A stretch of 64,000 nt of DNA, taken from assembly GCF_029867415.1 (NCBI RefSeq), contig NW_026705322.1, forward strand, positions 310,001-374,000, given 5' to 3'. Source of the stretch: Vicia villosa (Eukaryota > Streptophyta > Magnoliopsida > Fabales > Fabaceae). Positions 1-12,058 of this stretch are shown here, piece after piece; the stretch's first letter is position 1; each line of letters opens with the position of its first letter. The notes beneath the pieces were generated by a model. That model was not told the DNA's origin and made no database searches. It saw only the letters and a program-made list of their open reading frames with translations. The position numbers were made by a program, and so were the translations under genes.

Positions 1-1
1 A

Positions 2-1543
2 CAGAAAGTCTTGGAACAAGCTTTCGTAGAACCAAGTGTTACCATGGAACAATTCAACAATATCATTCCCAACATCTCCGCAGGAACTAATCTGAGTTTC
101 TGTGATGAAGATCTTCCTGAAGAAGGAGTGGACCATAATCTTCCACTTCACATCTCAGTTGGCTGCATGGGTGATGTTCTCACATGAGTCCTAATAGACA
201 ATGGATCCTCTCTCAACGTCATGCCTAAATCAACATTGTCAAGACTATCCTTCAAAGATTACCCGCTAAGGGACAGCCATGTCATCTTTAAAGCATTTGA
301 TGGATCAAGGAAGTCAGTTTTTGGAGAAGTAGATATTCCCATAACTATTGGACCTCAGACGTTCAAAATCACTTTCCAAGTTATGGATATCCCGGCACAA
401 TACAGTTGTTTGCTAGGTCGCCCATGGATTCATGAGGCTGGGGCAATTACTTTAACACTTCATTAGAAACTGAAGTTCATAAGAAATGACAAATTGGTAA
501 CCGAATGTGGAGAACGACTCCTGATCGTCAGCAACCTGTCATCATTCTCCGATATAGAACCAAAAGAAGTCACTGGAACTAAATTCCAAGCACTTTCCTT
601 GGACAAGGAAAAAGGAAAGGAGAAAGTAGGGTCTATTTCTTCTTACAAAGATGCAATCCAAGTTGTAAAGGATGGCACTACCAGTGGTTGGGGGCATATC
701 GATATTCCTTCCAACAACAAGAACAGAACAGGAGTTGGATTCTTTCCGACATCATCAAAGGCTATTCCAGGAATTGAGGTAGTTCTTCCAATTCAAGAAA
801 CTTTCCGCAGTAGAGGTTTTCTTCAACGTGTTCAACAAACAGTCAATACCATCGGTACAGAAAACACCGATGAGAATTTTGAAGTGGAATGTATGTCCTA
901 CCTTCTCGAGGCAGGATACATATCCCTATCAGAGTCTGAAGAAGTTCCTCCTGTCCCCGAAGAGACTTGGGATACATTAGGAGAACCAAGCGGAAAGTTC
1001 TACTACATGGTGAAATACTCCGCTCCTGAAAGTTCAAAAATATCTCTTGAAGACATTGTTCCGACTAGATGGGACATTGATTATGAGTTCCTTACTCAGC
1101 CAAAAGAGATATACAAACCTTGCTATTCATCATCAGCATCTGGTGAAGTCATCATTGAGGATTATACCCCCAAGTCACCTTCCGAGGCTACGGATTTAGA
1201 GTATACATACCTAGTCAACGCCATCTTGGGAGAAGAGCAAGACCAAAATACAGAAGAGAATGATCTCGAAAGTGTCTCCGACAATGAGTCTCTCCATTCA
1301 GAAGATTGGAAGTTTCCTCAAAAGAAAAACCGACATACTCCAGTTGGAAATGGGTATTCTCACACCGCTTAGTCTGCTGAAGTAAAAGAAGATCGTCTGA
1401 GTGTTGCAAAGACAGTGGTTGGTAAATCAAGACCTACCACAGGCCAACTCAAGCCTAAGGTGCCAGATTACCCAGTGCACAATGGGGTTCGCCACTATTG
1501 GACGGCTGTTGAAGTTTCGACTGTTGTTCGCACTCCTAAGTAG
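2..1543 (+). pseudogene. Ogre-type gag-pro 3' portion with aspartic protease, broken by stops
   Basis: One frame runs from base 2 to the TAG at 1541-1543. It carries the retroviral-type aspartic protease motif VLIDNGSSLNVMP, with the catalytic Asp codon at 197-199, and the downstream LLGRPWIHEAG motif typical of the Ogre/Tat group. Three stops interrupt it: TGA at 185-187, TAG at 464-466 and TAG at 1370-1372. The first two look like C-to-T changes at CGA and CAG. The protease is followed by an acidic Ser/Glu-rich extension (about 494-1372) of unknown role, and translation shows no frameshift. Gag proper lies to the left of the window. Not functional as it stands. Confidence 0.8.
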
Positions 1544-1900
1544 GAACTTTCACCGTTATTTTGTCCTCTCACCATAGCCCAGGGTGAAGAGATGTTTCAT
1601 AGGGCTTTGCATTTTACTATTTCTTAGGAAAATGTCCCTCTTTTCTTCGCCCAAAGCAATAGAGTTTTTTTATAGGGTCTTTGTTTCAAGAAGTGACTGT
1701 CGATAAATAAAAATGTCATTTTGTTCCTTCGTTAGTTTTTCCTTTTCTTTTTCGGAAATTGGTAATCCTAAAAAACACCCTTAAAAAACATCAAAATATT
1801 CCATTAACTTCATACACCGAGTCTTCCCTCGTTTCCTAAATAAAACTTATCGCACATATGCAGATTAATCATAAAACACCCCGTTGAAACGTGCGATCGT
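1544..1900 (+). other. Non-coding gap between protease and RT, intron-like position
   Basis: This stretch is T-rich with stops in all frames, and separates the protease extension from the RT start. Ogre elements are known to have an intron at this position. A pyrimidine-rich segment followed by ATATGCAG near 1855-1862 could be an acceptor. I cannot fix either splice site from sequence alone. Confidence 0.45.
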
Positions 1901-2143
1901 ATGACTTCTCCAAGCTTTGAGTTTCCTGTATTCGAGGCAGAGGAAGAAGAAGACGAAGAAATATCAAAGGAAATTTCACGGTTACTTCAACAAAAAGAAG
2001 AGGCCATTCAGCCATACAAGGAGCCTCTAGAGATCATTAACCTTGATTCCGATGGAAACAGAAAAGAGGTTAAGATTGGAGCTTCGCTCAGTTCAGAGAT
2101 CAGAGAGAGTTTGACACAACTGCTCAGAGAAGCATTTGGCTGA
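1901..2143 (+). pseudogene. Ogre-type pol: N-terminal edge of reverse transcriptase only
   Basis: An 80-residue ORF with an acidic run (about residues 12-20), then EPLEIINLDSDGNRKEVKIG and a SEIRESLTQLLREAFG ending. This matches the segment just upstream of the RT domain in Ogre/Tat pol. It stops where the RT core would begin; none of the RT palm motifs, RNase H or integrase follow. The sequence goes directly into AT-rich 3' UTR. The simplest reading is an internal deletion of several kilobases. Remnant, not a gene. Confidence 0.65.
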
Positions 2144-3467
2144 TTACCATTCCATAAATAAAATTTGAGCTTTGTGCCTTTTCTTTGAAATCGAGTCTTA
2201 TTCAATTTCTTAAAATGCGTTTTAAGTTTAAACAGTCATTTTCTTGAAAAAAAATGTTTTCATAAAATAAAATGAATTTACTTGCAAAATAAAGGTGAAA
2301 TTTCTTTCTAAGGTTTACAAACAATAGGAAGAATGCCAACAGTTGCTCCAAGAACGGTTGAGACTCCGGGAACAAATTTCCCCATGAGATCGCTTTGCGA
2401 ACATCTCCCGATGACGGATCTTCATTTCGAGTCATATCACTCACTTCAAACAGCGGGCAACCGGTAACCAGTTATCCCCAACGGAGTACAAACTACAAAA
2501 AGAAGACATCTTCTGATCAACAAAGATTCAAGTCGTATCCCAGGATATCACATCCACGACAATTCTATTCACATTCACTTTACATTTTATAATCATCATA
2601 ATATTCATGCATACTTCGCACATCATAATTGCATAGTTAGCATAGTCTAGTTAGGCTTTGATCATGTTAGTGCCCGAATCACTTGGGCATGTACTCAAGC
2701 TTCCCCTGCAAAGTCGTGAAAAGGTTTTTTTCTTCTTAAGAAAGAAAGTTCGTACACCCGAATTTCCCAAGAGGTTAACAAATGGTGGTCTTCCAAAGGA
2801 AGGTAGTTTGTTCACCTTGAGAAATCCCCAACAAGTCAACAAATGGTAATCTCCCTCAAAGAGATAGTTTGTTCACTCCCAAGCAAAGTCGACAATAGAT
2901 ATCTTCTTCAAAAAAGATAGTTTGTTCACTTTTGGAATTCCCCAACTGAGGTTCTCCCGCAGAGCGACACTCGGCAATCTTCTTCAAATAAGATAGTTTG
3001 TTTCGCATTGGAATTCCTCACTGAATCGGCGAGCGGTGTTCTTCTCAAAATAGTTCCGATTCCCCGGTAGAATTGACGAATGACAAGTTCTCTTCCTGGA
3101 AAATGTTTTAACAAATCCCCAGCAGAGTCAGTGAATGACAGTCTTCGTCAAGAAGATAGTTCAGATTCCTCAGCACAAGACGATGAACGACAGTTTTCAT
3201 CCTAGAAAACAATTTGTTATCCACCAGCGGATCGACCAATAATGGTCCTCCTTCGGAAGACAGTTCATCCACTTTCAAGCAAAGTCATTAGCCCCTCAAA
3301 AGGATGCAAGATCGTATGATATTCCTTCGAAGGTGCCGAGTTGAAAGAAAGCATGATGAAGATTCTTAGTTACCATCAAGGGACATCTCTCCAACAAATA
3401 CTAATGAGAGATTTTATGAGGGAACGAACCTTTGGAAATTTTCTCTTTATCTGAGATATTGTCCAAA
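2144..3467 (+). repeat. Element A 3' UTR, degenerate short direct repeats
   Basis: No coding signal. From about 2680 to 3290 a phrase like AGATAGTTTGTTCAC recurs (near 2866, 2918 and 2989) among variants of 'cccca-agc-aaagtc'. This indicates a decayed tandem array with units of roughly 50-75 bp. Repetitive 3' UTRs are known for Ogre elements. Confidence 0.55.
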
Positions 3468-4150
3468 TTATAACTGACACTAGTTCCGCGATTAGACATC
3501 CGGATCGAGGGGAGGTTATCACAACTGAGACCAGTTTCGAGATACAGACATCCGAAACGAGGGGAGGTTATTTACATTATCATTATAACTGAGACGAGTT
3601 CCGCGATTAGACATCCGGATCGAGGGGAGGTTATCACAACTAAGACCAGTTTCGAGATACAGACATCCGAAACGAGGGGAGGTTGTTCACATTATCACTA
3701 TAACTGATACCAGTTCTACGATTAAACATCCGGATTGAGGGGAGGTTATCACAACTGAGACCAGTTTCGAGATACAGACATCCGAAATGAGGGGTGGTTG
3801 TTCACATTATCATTATAACTGAGACCAGTTCCGCGATTAGACATCCGGATCGAGGGGAGGTTATCACAACTGAGACCAGTTTCAAGATACAGACATCCGA
3901 AATGAGGGGAGTTTGTTCCCATTATCATTATAACTGATACCTGTTCTGCGATTAGACATCCGGATCGAGGGGAGGTTATAACAACTAAGACCAGTTTCGA
4001 GATACAGACATCCGAAACGAGGGGAGGTTGTTCACATTATCATTATAACTGAGACCAGTTCCGCGATTAGACATCCGGATCGACGGGAGGTTATCACAAC
4101 TGAGACCATTTTCGAGATACAGACATCCGAAACGAGGGGAGGTTGCTTAC
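3468..4150 (+). repeat. 115-bp tandem repeat, about six copies, dimeric unit
   Basis: The phrase ATTAGACATCCGGA (with variants) starts at 3491, 3606, 3721, 3836, 3951 and 4066, exactly 115 bp apart. Each unit is two related halves. One half has 'ccgcgattagacatccggat', the other 'cgagatacagacatccgaaa', and both end in CGAGGGGAGGTT. Copies differ at a few positions only. The array lies between the pol remnant and the polypurine tract, the zone where Ogre elements are known to carry tandem repeats. Confidence 0.92.
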
Positions 4151-4423
4151 CTTTTTCTAAGTATCAACACTTATTAAAAGAAGATGGATTGCGCATTTCG
4201 CGTTGCCATCCATTCACCAGAATTCGCATAACACATTTCTACAAGAGTTTGTCTCCTCATCCCCCGCCAAGTGCGACAACGGGATTAAGTCATGAACGAA
4301 CGTTTTATTATCACTACAACATCTCAGGAACGCCCAAAATTCGGGCATTCTTTGGTATTTAAGTCTCTCTCATTCTGAAGAGATCAAGATATCAATCTTT
4401 CTCCCTCCGAATGAAAGAAACTT

Positions 4424-4436
4424 AAATAGGGGCATC
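4424..4436 (+). other. Polypurine tract of element A
   Basis: AAATAGGGGCATC lies directly before the LTR start TGTCATACCC. Its position and purine content fit the second-strand priming site. Confidence 0.6.
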
Positions 4437-6929
4437 TGTCATACCCTAATTTTGACCCCCCTGAGATGTCACACCTCCAGACTTTTCATCAGATTAAAAC
4501 AAATGCTCAGAGCAGTCATTTATTCATCGGGCACTTAATCGAGGGTGTTCAAGGACAAAAGAGCTCAGGAAAAGGATCAATAAATAGAAGGATTAGTCTC
4601 TAATACAATCATAGGACTCAAAAGCTTAATTTTTATTCACCTATGACTGATTAGAGACTAGTCATCAGGGCTCAGGTTTACTCAAGACCCCTAATTTAGG
4701 GTTTTAAGCCTATCAGGGACTGTAATCAGGGACCACATTTGGGAAACCCTGGAGAACTCCAGGACATCACTCAAAGGCTTCAATCATCTTCAAATGATCC
4801 ATGTGACAATATCCATAAGGCATTACACTTCAATTCAAGGTCTACAGTCATCAATTTCATCTGGTCGACAATTAGGGTTTTTGACCTAATTCACCAAGAT
4901 AGTTGACTTTTAATCAGGACATGGATCCAAAACTCAAAACATGGCTCAAGAACTTCTATCACCTCAATATAATCCATTCACATCACTCATTTAAGGAGGA
5001 GAGTTTGATTCATCACAAAAATCCAAGACTTCACTTCATTAGGAAAACGTCAACTATACAAGATTACCTTTGACTTTTGGGATTTTTAGTCAAACCATGA
5101 CTTTTAAAGATCAATATCATCAATATATGATTATTAAAGTCATTTGGCAAAAGAAATTCAAGAAAATTCATCAAGGATCAAAAAGTCAGGAATTAGGGTT
5201 TTTGAGGGCACTATGGGAACTCAAAATTTCACCTACACAACTCAAAAAACTTCCAACATGAAAGTTGTAGATCTTTCAAAATAAAACAACATCTCACAAT
5301 ACAACTTTTTTCAAGAAATCAATCATTTAAGAGATTTGGGAATTTTGAAGTTTTAGGTCATAAAAACTTGGAAAAATTTCTAAGTATTTTGACCTAGTTT
5401 TCTTCATACTTTGGGCCTGTTTTACACGAATTTCACAAATGATTTTGGAAAAAACCCAAACTAATTAATTGAAGTACATATTAAGGGCTTTCCAAATTGT
5501 GCTCAACCTCCTCCAAATTCATTTTGAGATAGGAGTTATGCTTGTTCAAAGTTGGCCTCATGAAGTAAAATTATACGTCATGTACAATTTGAAACTTTGC
5601 AATTTTGTGCATATGATCTCACTAATGGATGCTACACGACCCATAACACATCTGCAAACATACCTTGCGTTCATTTTCACCATGGCATAAGAATTGAAGA
5701 AGATTCCCAAAAGCAAGAACATGTGATTATGTAATCATTACTTTTGAGAATTTATGGTAAGTAATGATTCATCAATTGAAATCTTCTCCTAAGCCAATAG
5801 AAAGCCTCTACATATCAGAAATGTTCCCCAAGATCAGATAGAATCAATTGATAGGGAGCTAACTCGGTTTGTTCATCATTGCATTTTGGAGATTCTTTGA
5901 ATTTCTTCATGGCCAAGAAACCAAAACTCTCTCATTAAGCAAGCTCACTCCCTCAATCTGCACAGAACTCTTTGCCTATAAATACAAGTGCCATCCTTCA
6001 TATTAATCACACCAAAGCAACTCAATTCCTTGCTTTCTCCTTCTCTCTCATGCTTATGGTTTTTCAAAGTTCTTTGGCAAGAAGAATCGATTTCTTCAAA
6101 CCAGAGCTCTTCTTTGAGAAGTAAGCATTCTAACATCTCAAGGAGGTTCATTAGAGGTGATCCAAGCACCTGGATCACTTCTGTAAATGGAGGAACACCA
6201 TAGCCACTTTCATTTTGAAGCTCGAGCAGTTGGAGGTCTGTAGCATAATTCAAGAGGTGTCAAGCAAGTCCAAGCAACCAAACATGTTCCTTAGGATGCA
6301 GTGAAGCTATTCAGATGGTCGCAGCCCATCTGTAAGTGCAGAATCACTACTTTCCATTCTCACATGGAGCTCAAATAGAAGGGGTCGGGTAGAACAATAC
6401 TGAAGCATTCAAGGTGCAATAAGTATTCAGTTAGCATCACTGAGTCCTAAGGAAGATTTTAGGATCATTCATACAAGCCCAGGTGCTCTCCATCACTCTC
6501 ACGACCTCCAATTTCAGAGGTATTTTTTTCAAACTCTAACCCACCTATTCAAGTACTCTTTCTTATATATCTCGATACCAGTTTGTTCAGCATCATCAGA
6601 GGATTGGAAACCCTCTATCATCATTCATTTATTCATCTTGCTCATCATTTAATTTTAAATTTAGGGTTCATATGTTCTTCGTGTTTTCCAAGAAATTAGA
6701 TAGTTGTAGTTAATATAAATAGATATTAGTTACATATCTGGATTCGTGAGGGAATTTGGAACAAAATTCATGTTTACACCATCACGTTTGGTTGAGAAAC
6801 GAGCAAGTTCAGAAATTCAAATTTTGGAGAGCTTGAGTTTGAAGACGAAGATGGTGATGGCGCCATTCTTTTGAATATCAGGGTTTAAGTTTAAAATATA
6901 TTTAGTTTAATCCGTTTAACAAACGAGTT

Positions 6930-7012
6930 CATTGTTTGCCCTAGTGGCCTCACATGCGCTCTTAGTCTCCTCATGCCTCAAGTCTGGGGTTCGAATCCCC
7001 CTCGCCCCAGAC
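6930..7012 (+). other. tRNA-like module 1 in Ogre-type LTR
   Basis: An A-box-like TTGCCCTAGTGGCC (about 6935-6948) is followed 38 bp later by GGGGTTCGAATCCCC (6986-7000). The latter forms a 4-bp T-arm stem with a TTCGAAT loop and matches the Pol III B box. No acceptor stem pairs convincingly, so this is a tRNA-derived module rather than a functional tRNA. It lies in the sense direction of the element. Confidence 0.5.
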
Positions 7013-7089
7013 TTTTTGATTCTTTTATTTTTTCAACATTTCTAACTCATTTTGAAACAAAACCAAATGCGCGCGTGTTATAGTCACCA

Positions 7090-7156
7090 ACTGGGGCTTG
7101 GCCTAGTGGTATTATTTTGAACATGTGACCATAAGGGCGTGGGTTCATGCCATGGT
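7090..7156 (+). other. tRNA-like module 2 in Ogre-type LTR
   Basis: TTGGCCTAGTGG (about 7098-7109) fits the A-box consensus TRGCNNAGTGG. The downstream GGGTTCATGCC (7141-7151) is a decayed B box. It lies about 150 bp after module 1 in the same orientation. Degenerate, not a tRNA gene. Confidence 0.45.
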
Positions 7157-8026
7157 GGAGACAAACCTATTATTTTTATCACTATTTTCCTTTATTTTCT
7201 TCACTACTTCACATAATTAATTCACCTATCAAATTAAATCATTTTCACTTCATTTTTCACACACTTCTCATTTAATATATCTATTTTGAGGATATACCAA
7301 AAAATCATAAAAAATATATTATTTTAGTATGTTTTAATAAGGTTTAAAATCACATATTTTTAAGTATGTTTTAATACTTTAAAAAATATAAATCTCACTT
7401 GGTTTTCAAACATAACCTCTTGTAAATATTTTTGTGGTAAAACCCTAATCATTTAGGTCTTAATTAGGTATAGACTCTGTCTTTGCCCTAATTAAGTTGA
7501 CATCTGTCAATTTTCAAAACTGTTTTCAATCCCCGATCAAACGGGCGATCCAGGTTTTCCGACAACAAAACCTTGTATCATTTCAATCATCCTTCAATTG
7601 TTTTTCTCATAAACAGTAAATCATTTTCAATGGGCCTCTAATAGAGTGTAAGTCCCAACACCTTCTTTCTTTTCTTAGTTTGTTTTCAAAAACTGTATTT
7701 ACAAAATCTTCTCGCTGTTTTCAAAATATTCTTCTGGTATTTTAAGGGCATTATTCCCGGTGAAACTCTTCAGATACCTATGTGACCTATGTCCATCTTC
7801 ACTTCTTCTGTTTTCAAAAACCTTTAACTGTTTATCATAAATATTCAACTGTTATCAATAATCAACTGCTGGTAAGGCTTTGTATATACTTCTTCAAAGG
7901 CCTCCACTCCATCCAGGTTAGGCTTTACAAGCTTTCAATTTACAGTCTTTATTTAAATTACTGTCAAATATAAACTGTTTATATATTGTTTAGAACTACG
8001 TCTGAGTGTAAACCTTAGGACAGTTA

Positions 8027-8029
<3 letters not shown>

Positions 8030-8069
<40 letters not shown>
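8030..8069. repeat. (TA)n microsatellite
   Basis: About 40 bp of uninterrupted AT dinucleotides inside the element A LTR. Confidence 0.95.
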
Positions 8070-8073
<4 letters not shown>

Positions 8074-8576
8074 GACTATGGCCTAGGATTGAGAATGTCT
8101 TCCCGGTGAAGGCTCTTTCCTAATTAGAGATCTGTAGTTCAAACCCTCAAGATGAATTATTCCCGGTGAAACATCTTGAAAAAAACCTTAGAACCAAAAC
8201 TAGGATACATCCACCCAAGAGGAATTATTCCCGGTGAAACCTCTTACCCTTTTGCTTAAAGCCAAAATAAGTTCAAAACTACATAGCTTCCTCTTGTGCT
8301 ATAACAAGGACCCTCGATGACCCTCGATTAGCCTTCTCTTGGGCTTTGTACAAGGACCCACAGGCTTCTTAAAAGCATTTCCAGCTTCCTCTTGAGCTTG
8401 TATACAAGGACCCGTCAGGTTTCTTATAAACATAGGAACATGTCTTTAGTTACCTTTTAGCCTATCCTGGTGAGTTTCTTCCATTCTTCAAACCAGACTT
8501 TAAACAAGCTAAGATTATCTCAATCTCACATTGAGTACACCTTTTGGAATGAGAGACATGGACAGTCTCTGTTACC

Positions 8577-8581
8577 CTTAT
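8577..8581. other. Target site duplication CTTAT, left of element B
   Basis: CTTAT directly precedes TGTAACACCC at 8582 and recurs at 23813-23817 directly after the right LTR end. Confidence 0.95.
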
Positions 8582-9780
8582 TGTAACACCCGGAATTTAA
8601 TTATTTATTTAATTAAATTGTATAAGGAAATTATTTGTTGGAATTAGTCGAAGTTAGAATTATTGGCATTATTATAAGAGGCGTAATTGGAATTATGCGT
8701 TGTGTTGGGCGGATAAATTAATGATCGAGAAATTAGTCGGTTTAATCGGAGAATAATATTAGAGATAATATTACTATAATGGACTATTATTAATTTAAGT
8801 TGATTTAAGCCGTAGAGAATGATATTGAATATGTTGAGTTGGTGGTTCGGACGATTTATTTTATAGTCGGTAGTTAGTCAGTTTGGTGGGAGAAATAATA
8901 ATAGAATTAATATTATGGATTATGAGAGTGTTTTATTTAAGTGGGCTTAGACGTTGCGTTGGTGATAGTAATCATGGGAGTGTTAATTAGTAAGCTCAAA
9001 TGAAGATTATAATTAAATTAATAATTATAATAAAATAAAGGAAATAAGAAGAGAAGTTAGGTCTCAATAGACGTGGAGAAAGAAGAAAAGTTGGAGAAAG
9101 AGGAGAGGTGAAGAAGAGAGCCATGGCGGAAGAGAAAAGCTAGAGGAAGTCTAATTTTCGCAGCAAGTTTCTGCAGTGAGACACCTTAGTAAAACGAACG
9201 TTTCTCCCAATCCAACCGTTGGATTGTCGCGGTTCTTGGACACAACGTTCCAGACTCGTAGATGTAACTTCTGACCGGAGCGATTTTTGTTTTGATGATT
9301 TTAAGTCCATCTGACAAAGCGATTTCCGAACAGGTTTTTGGTGCGTCTCTGCATGTTGTTAGAAAAGATTTTCGGAGAAAAGTTGGAAGCGGCGGCATAA
9401 GCTATGGCAACCGGGAGAGTAGAGAAATCTCATATCCAAGGTAAGGGTGGGGTTCTAGCTCTATAAACGGGATTATGATGAATGATATGTGGGGGTTATG
9501 GTTGTATGATTGCCTCTGTTTTGTGTGTTGTGATTGCATTGTTGAATGTTGAAATTGATTGACGTCGGTGAATAAGGTTATAAAATTTCAATCAATGGTT
9601 GTGGGAAATTAACCTAGGGTTTATAATTATTATTGAGGAATTAGTTGTATAAAATTGCTAGATGTTGGTGGAATATAACTATAATATTGCTATGTTCCTG
9701 TGATGGTCGAAATTGAATTGTACTGGAATCGAAGGAAGAAAATTGAGTTTTAATTTTGTTGGAAGATGCTGTCAGTGCAG

Positions 9781-9860
9781 GTAAGCGCCAAGGTTTGGAC
9801 GCGGCGCGAACTAAAGGTTTCTGTGGTGTTCGCGGCGCAAAGAGAGTTTCGCGGCGCGTG
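9781..9860. promoter_or_regulatory. CGCGGCGC box cluster in element B LTR (left copy)
   Basis: Boxes start at 9781 (decayed), 9800, 9831 and 9850, giving pairs 19 bp apart in AT-rich surroundings. The right LTR repeats this at 22212, 22231, 22262 and 22281. ACGCGG fits the plant CGCG-box consensus for calmodulin-binding activators. That regulatory role is inference. Confidence 0.45.
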
Positions 9861-10705
9861 CTATACGAGTTTTAGAAATATGTTTTGATTTCTGGCTGTT
9901 GATGTTTTATGTTGGTTGTTGGGATCAAGCCTTAGTAGGATTAACTTGAGAAGAATTATAATTATTATTAGTGAAGAAATTGGTTTAAATTAATTAGAAT
10001 ATTCTACCGTTGGAATTGATTAATTTAATTAGTAGAAATTATAGTGATGATTCTTAGTGATGAGATATGTAGTTAATAGATTAAGTTGTATAAAGATGGA
10101 ATTGGTGTGAAGAAGAAATAGCATTAGTAATAACGATGATATATGTAGCAGGCTGAATTAGTAGCATAATTGGAATTAATAATAGAATTAACGAATAGTA
10201 GAATTGGAATTAAAATGATAAGAATTGTTGGTAGTAGATTAATTAATAAATTGAAGAATTAGTACCTAGATGTTTAGGGGCTGTTTTGTAATGATTAAGT
10301 TGATGCAATTGATGCACGTTTAAGTTGTTGTTTTCGTTGCTGTTGTTCTGGTTGGTGTTGTTGATACGTTGATTAAGTTGGAGGTCTTATGACCAATGTT
10401 GTTTAAGTTATTAATGATGCGTTGATTAAGTTGCAGGTCTTATGACCAAGGTTGATTAAGTTGTTTGCGATTGTTGCATTGTAGTGTTGTGACGTTGTAG
10501 TTGTTGTTATTGTTGCATGCATACATTTGCATATAACGTTGGCCTGGATTGGCAAAATGTTTAAGTTGGCCTTGACGGCACCTGTTTAAGTTGGCCTTGA
10601 TGGCACCTGTTTAAGTTGAAATGCCTCGATAACCTGGCATATGTTTAAGTTGGGAGTTCTGCTCCAATGGTACCACATGCATTTGCACAGTTGAGTTGCA
10701 TTTGA

Positions 10706-10790
10706 AGTTGTTGTTGTTATTACGTTGTTGTTGTTGTTGTTATAAGTTGTTGTTGTTGTTATAAGTTGTTGTTGTTATACTTGTTGTTGA
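10706..10790. repeat. (GTT)n microsatellite
   Basis: GTTGTTGTT runs broken by ATTAC and ATAA. The array is shorter in the right LTR copy (about 23138-23195). Confidence 0.85.
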
Positions 10791-11408
10791 TAAATAATTA
10801 TTATAACCGTTGTTGCTATTTGTTATTATAACTGTTGTTTGAATAAGTATGAAGTGGTGAAATTGTATGATCTAATCTTAATATATTATTTATCATACGC
10901 TTGTTTATATTGTTGGATATCTCACCCCTTCTGAATGATGTTTCCCTACCATGGGAAATGGACAGGTACTCAAGATAGCAGTGGATGTTTGAAGTGATTT
11001 TATGAAGTCTTTAGTTACTGTTAGTTCGAGTTGGGTCTTGCTCTGATACGTAGCACTCGGGTGGATGAACGATTGTATTTTAATTGTTGTTATAACTATA
11101 AGTTGTTAAATTTTAAGTGGAACTTATGAAGTAATATGACGTTGGTGAAGTTGTTTTAGTTTAATAAAAATATTATGCGAAGTGAAGTTGAATAATTGAT
11201 ATTATTATTATTATTAATAAAAGTTGTTTTATTTTTTAAAAGAGTAAACAGGTTTTATCGTTTCATCCGAGTTATGTGCTATGTATCTATGATATATGTG
11301 ATTAAGTTGTTTGTTGTTTTACGTTGAATGTGACATCCCAATTGTATATTGAATTTCCGCACTCTGATTTTATTAAATATTCGTTGGGTAGATTTGGGGT
11401 GTTACAAT

Positions 11409-11420
11409 TGGTATCAGAGC
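11409..11420 (+). other. Element B primer binding site (initiator Met tRNA)
   Basis: TGGTATCAGAGC begins 2 bp after the LTR end, complementary to the 3' end of plant initiator Met tRNA. Confidence 0.9.
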
Positions 11421-12053
11421 AGGTCGGTCCGTCCGGCCAGAGTCGTCTAATGTTGTTTATTCCTCTGTACGCGACAAGTGTGTGAAACACTGTCAGTACT
11501 TGTTGTTTTCTGGTTGTTGCAGGTATTAGTTTGAGCGAACTGGGGGAGAAGAGTTGCTTCTCAGATGTGTTTTAGTTGGAAGTTGCAGAGAAGATTGTTA
11601 TCTTGGTGTTTCGGAAACTGAAGTTTACCGAAAGAATTGGCTCTCGAGTTATAAAAAGTTTGGGAGCGGGGAGTTATGTTAAGGACTGTTTGGAAAGTGA
11701 TTAAGTTGAAGAGAATGAGTTTTTGAGTGAAATTTCCATAAGCAAAACGTAGGAAAATTTATGAATTATTGTGAAACTTCGAAAATTCATAACTGGAGTT
11801 CTGGACGTCCGATTTGAGTCCCGTTTGAAGCGTTGGAAAGCTAACGAGATGAATTTTCTTATAAAAATAGTGGCAGCATCTGTAACAAATTTATTGGTGG
11901 CAGGATTATGTTGGAAAGAAATGAAATTGTCCGTTTGAGTAAACATCGTGTCAACTGTTGACGAAGGGACAATGATTAAGTGTAGGATTATTGTAGATCT
12001 TGTTATGGATTGTTAGTAAGTAATTATAAGAGTTGTTGTAGTTGTTAGAAGTA

Positions 12054-12058
12054 CGAAG
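12054..12058. other. Target site duplication CGAAG, left of element C
   Basis: CGAAG recurs at 20217-20221 directly after element C. Confidence 0.95.

Larger units (their letters stand above)
4437..8581 (+). repeat. Element A 3' LTR, left part
   Basis: Starts TGTCATACCCTAATTTTGACC, the usual Ogre/Tat LTR start. It is interrupted at 8582 by element B and resumes at 23813. The stretch is AT-rich with no credible gene. It holds two tRNA-like modules (6930-7152), a TA microsatellite (8030-8069) and four copies of 'ttcccggtgaa' near 7752, 8101, 8160 and 8228. Confidence 0.8.
8582..11406 (+). repeat. Element B 5' LTR (2825 bp)
   Basis: Bounded by TGTAACACCC and GTGTTACA. It differs from the right copy by scattered substitutions and a small rearranged patch near 8816-8860 (21236-21285 in the other copy). 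A GC-rich box cluster lies at 9781-9870. A GTT-rich microsatellite region lies at 10706-10790. A short direct repeat, 'gttggcc ttgaYggcacctgtttaa', lies at about 10566-10615. No protein-coding signal. Confidence 0.93.
11407..12058 (+). other. Element B interior, left part, non-coding
   Basis: Follows the PBS and runs to the element C insertion site. I see no gag motif, zinc knuckle or other coding signal. Confidence 0.7.

Noticed and set aside
494..1372. 292-codon ORF as a separate gene
   Set aside because: It is in frame with the protease upstream and is the C-terminal extension of the same broken Ogre gag-pro, not a new start.
6930..7012. Functional tRNA gene
   Set aside because: A and B boxes and a T-arm are present, but there is no pairing acceptor stem or clear anticodon arm.
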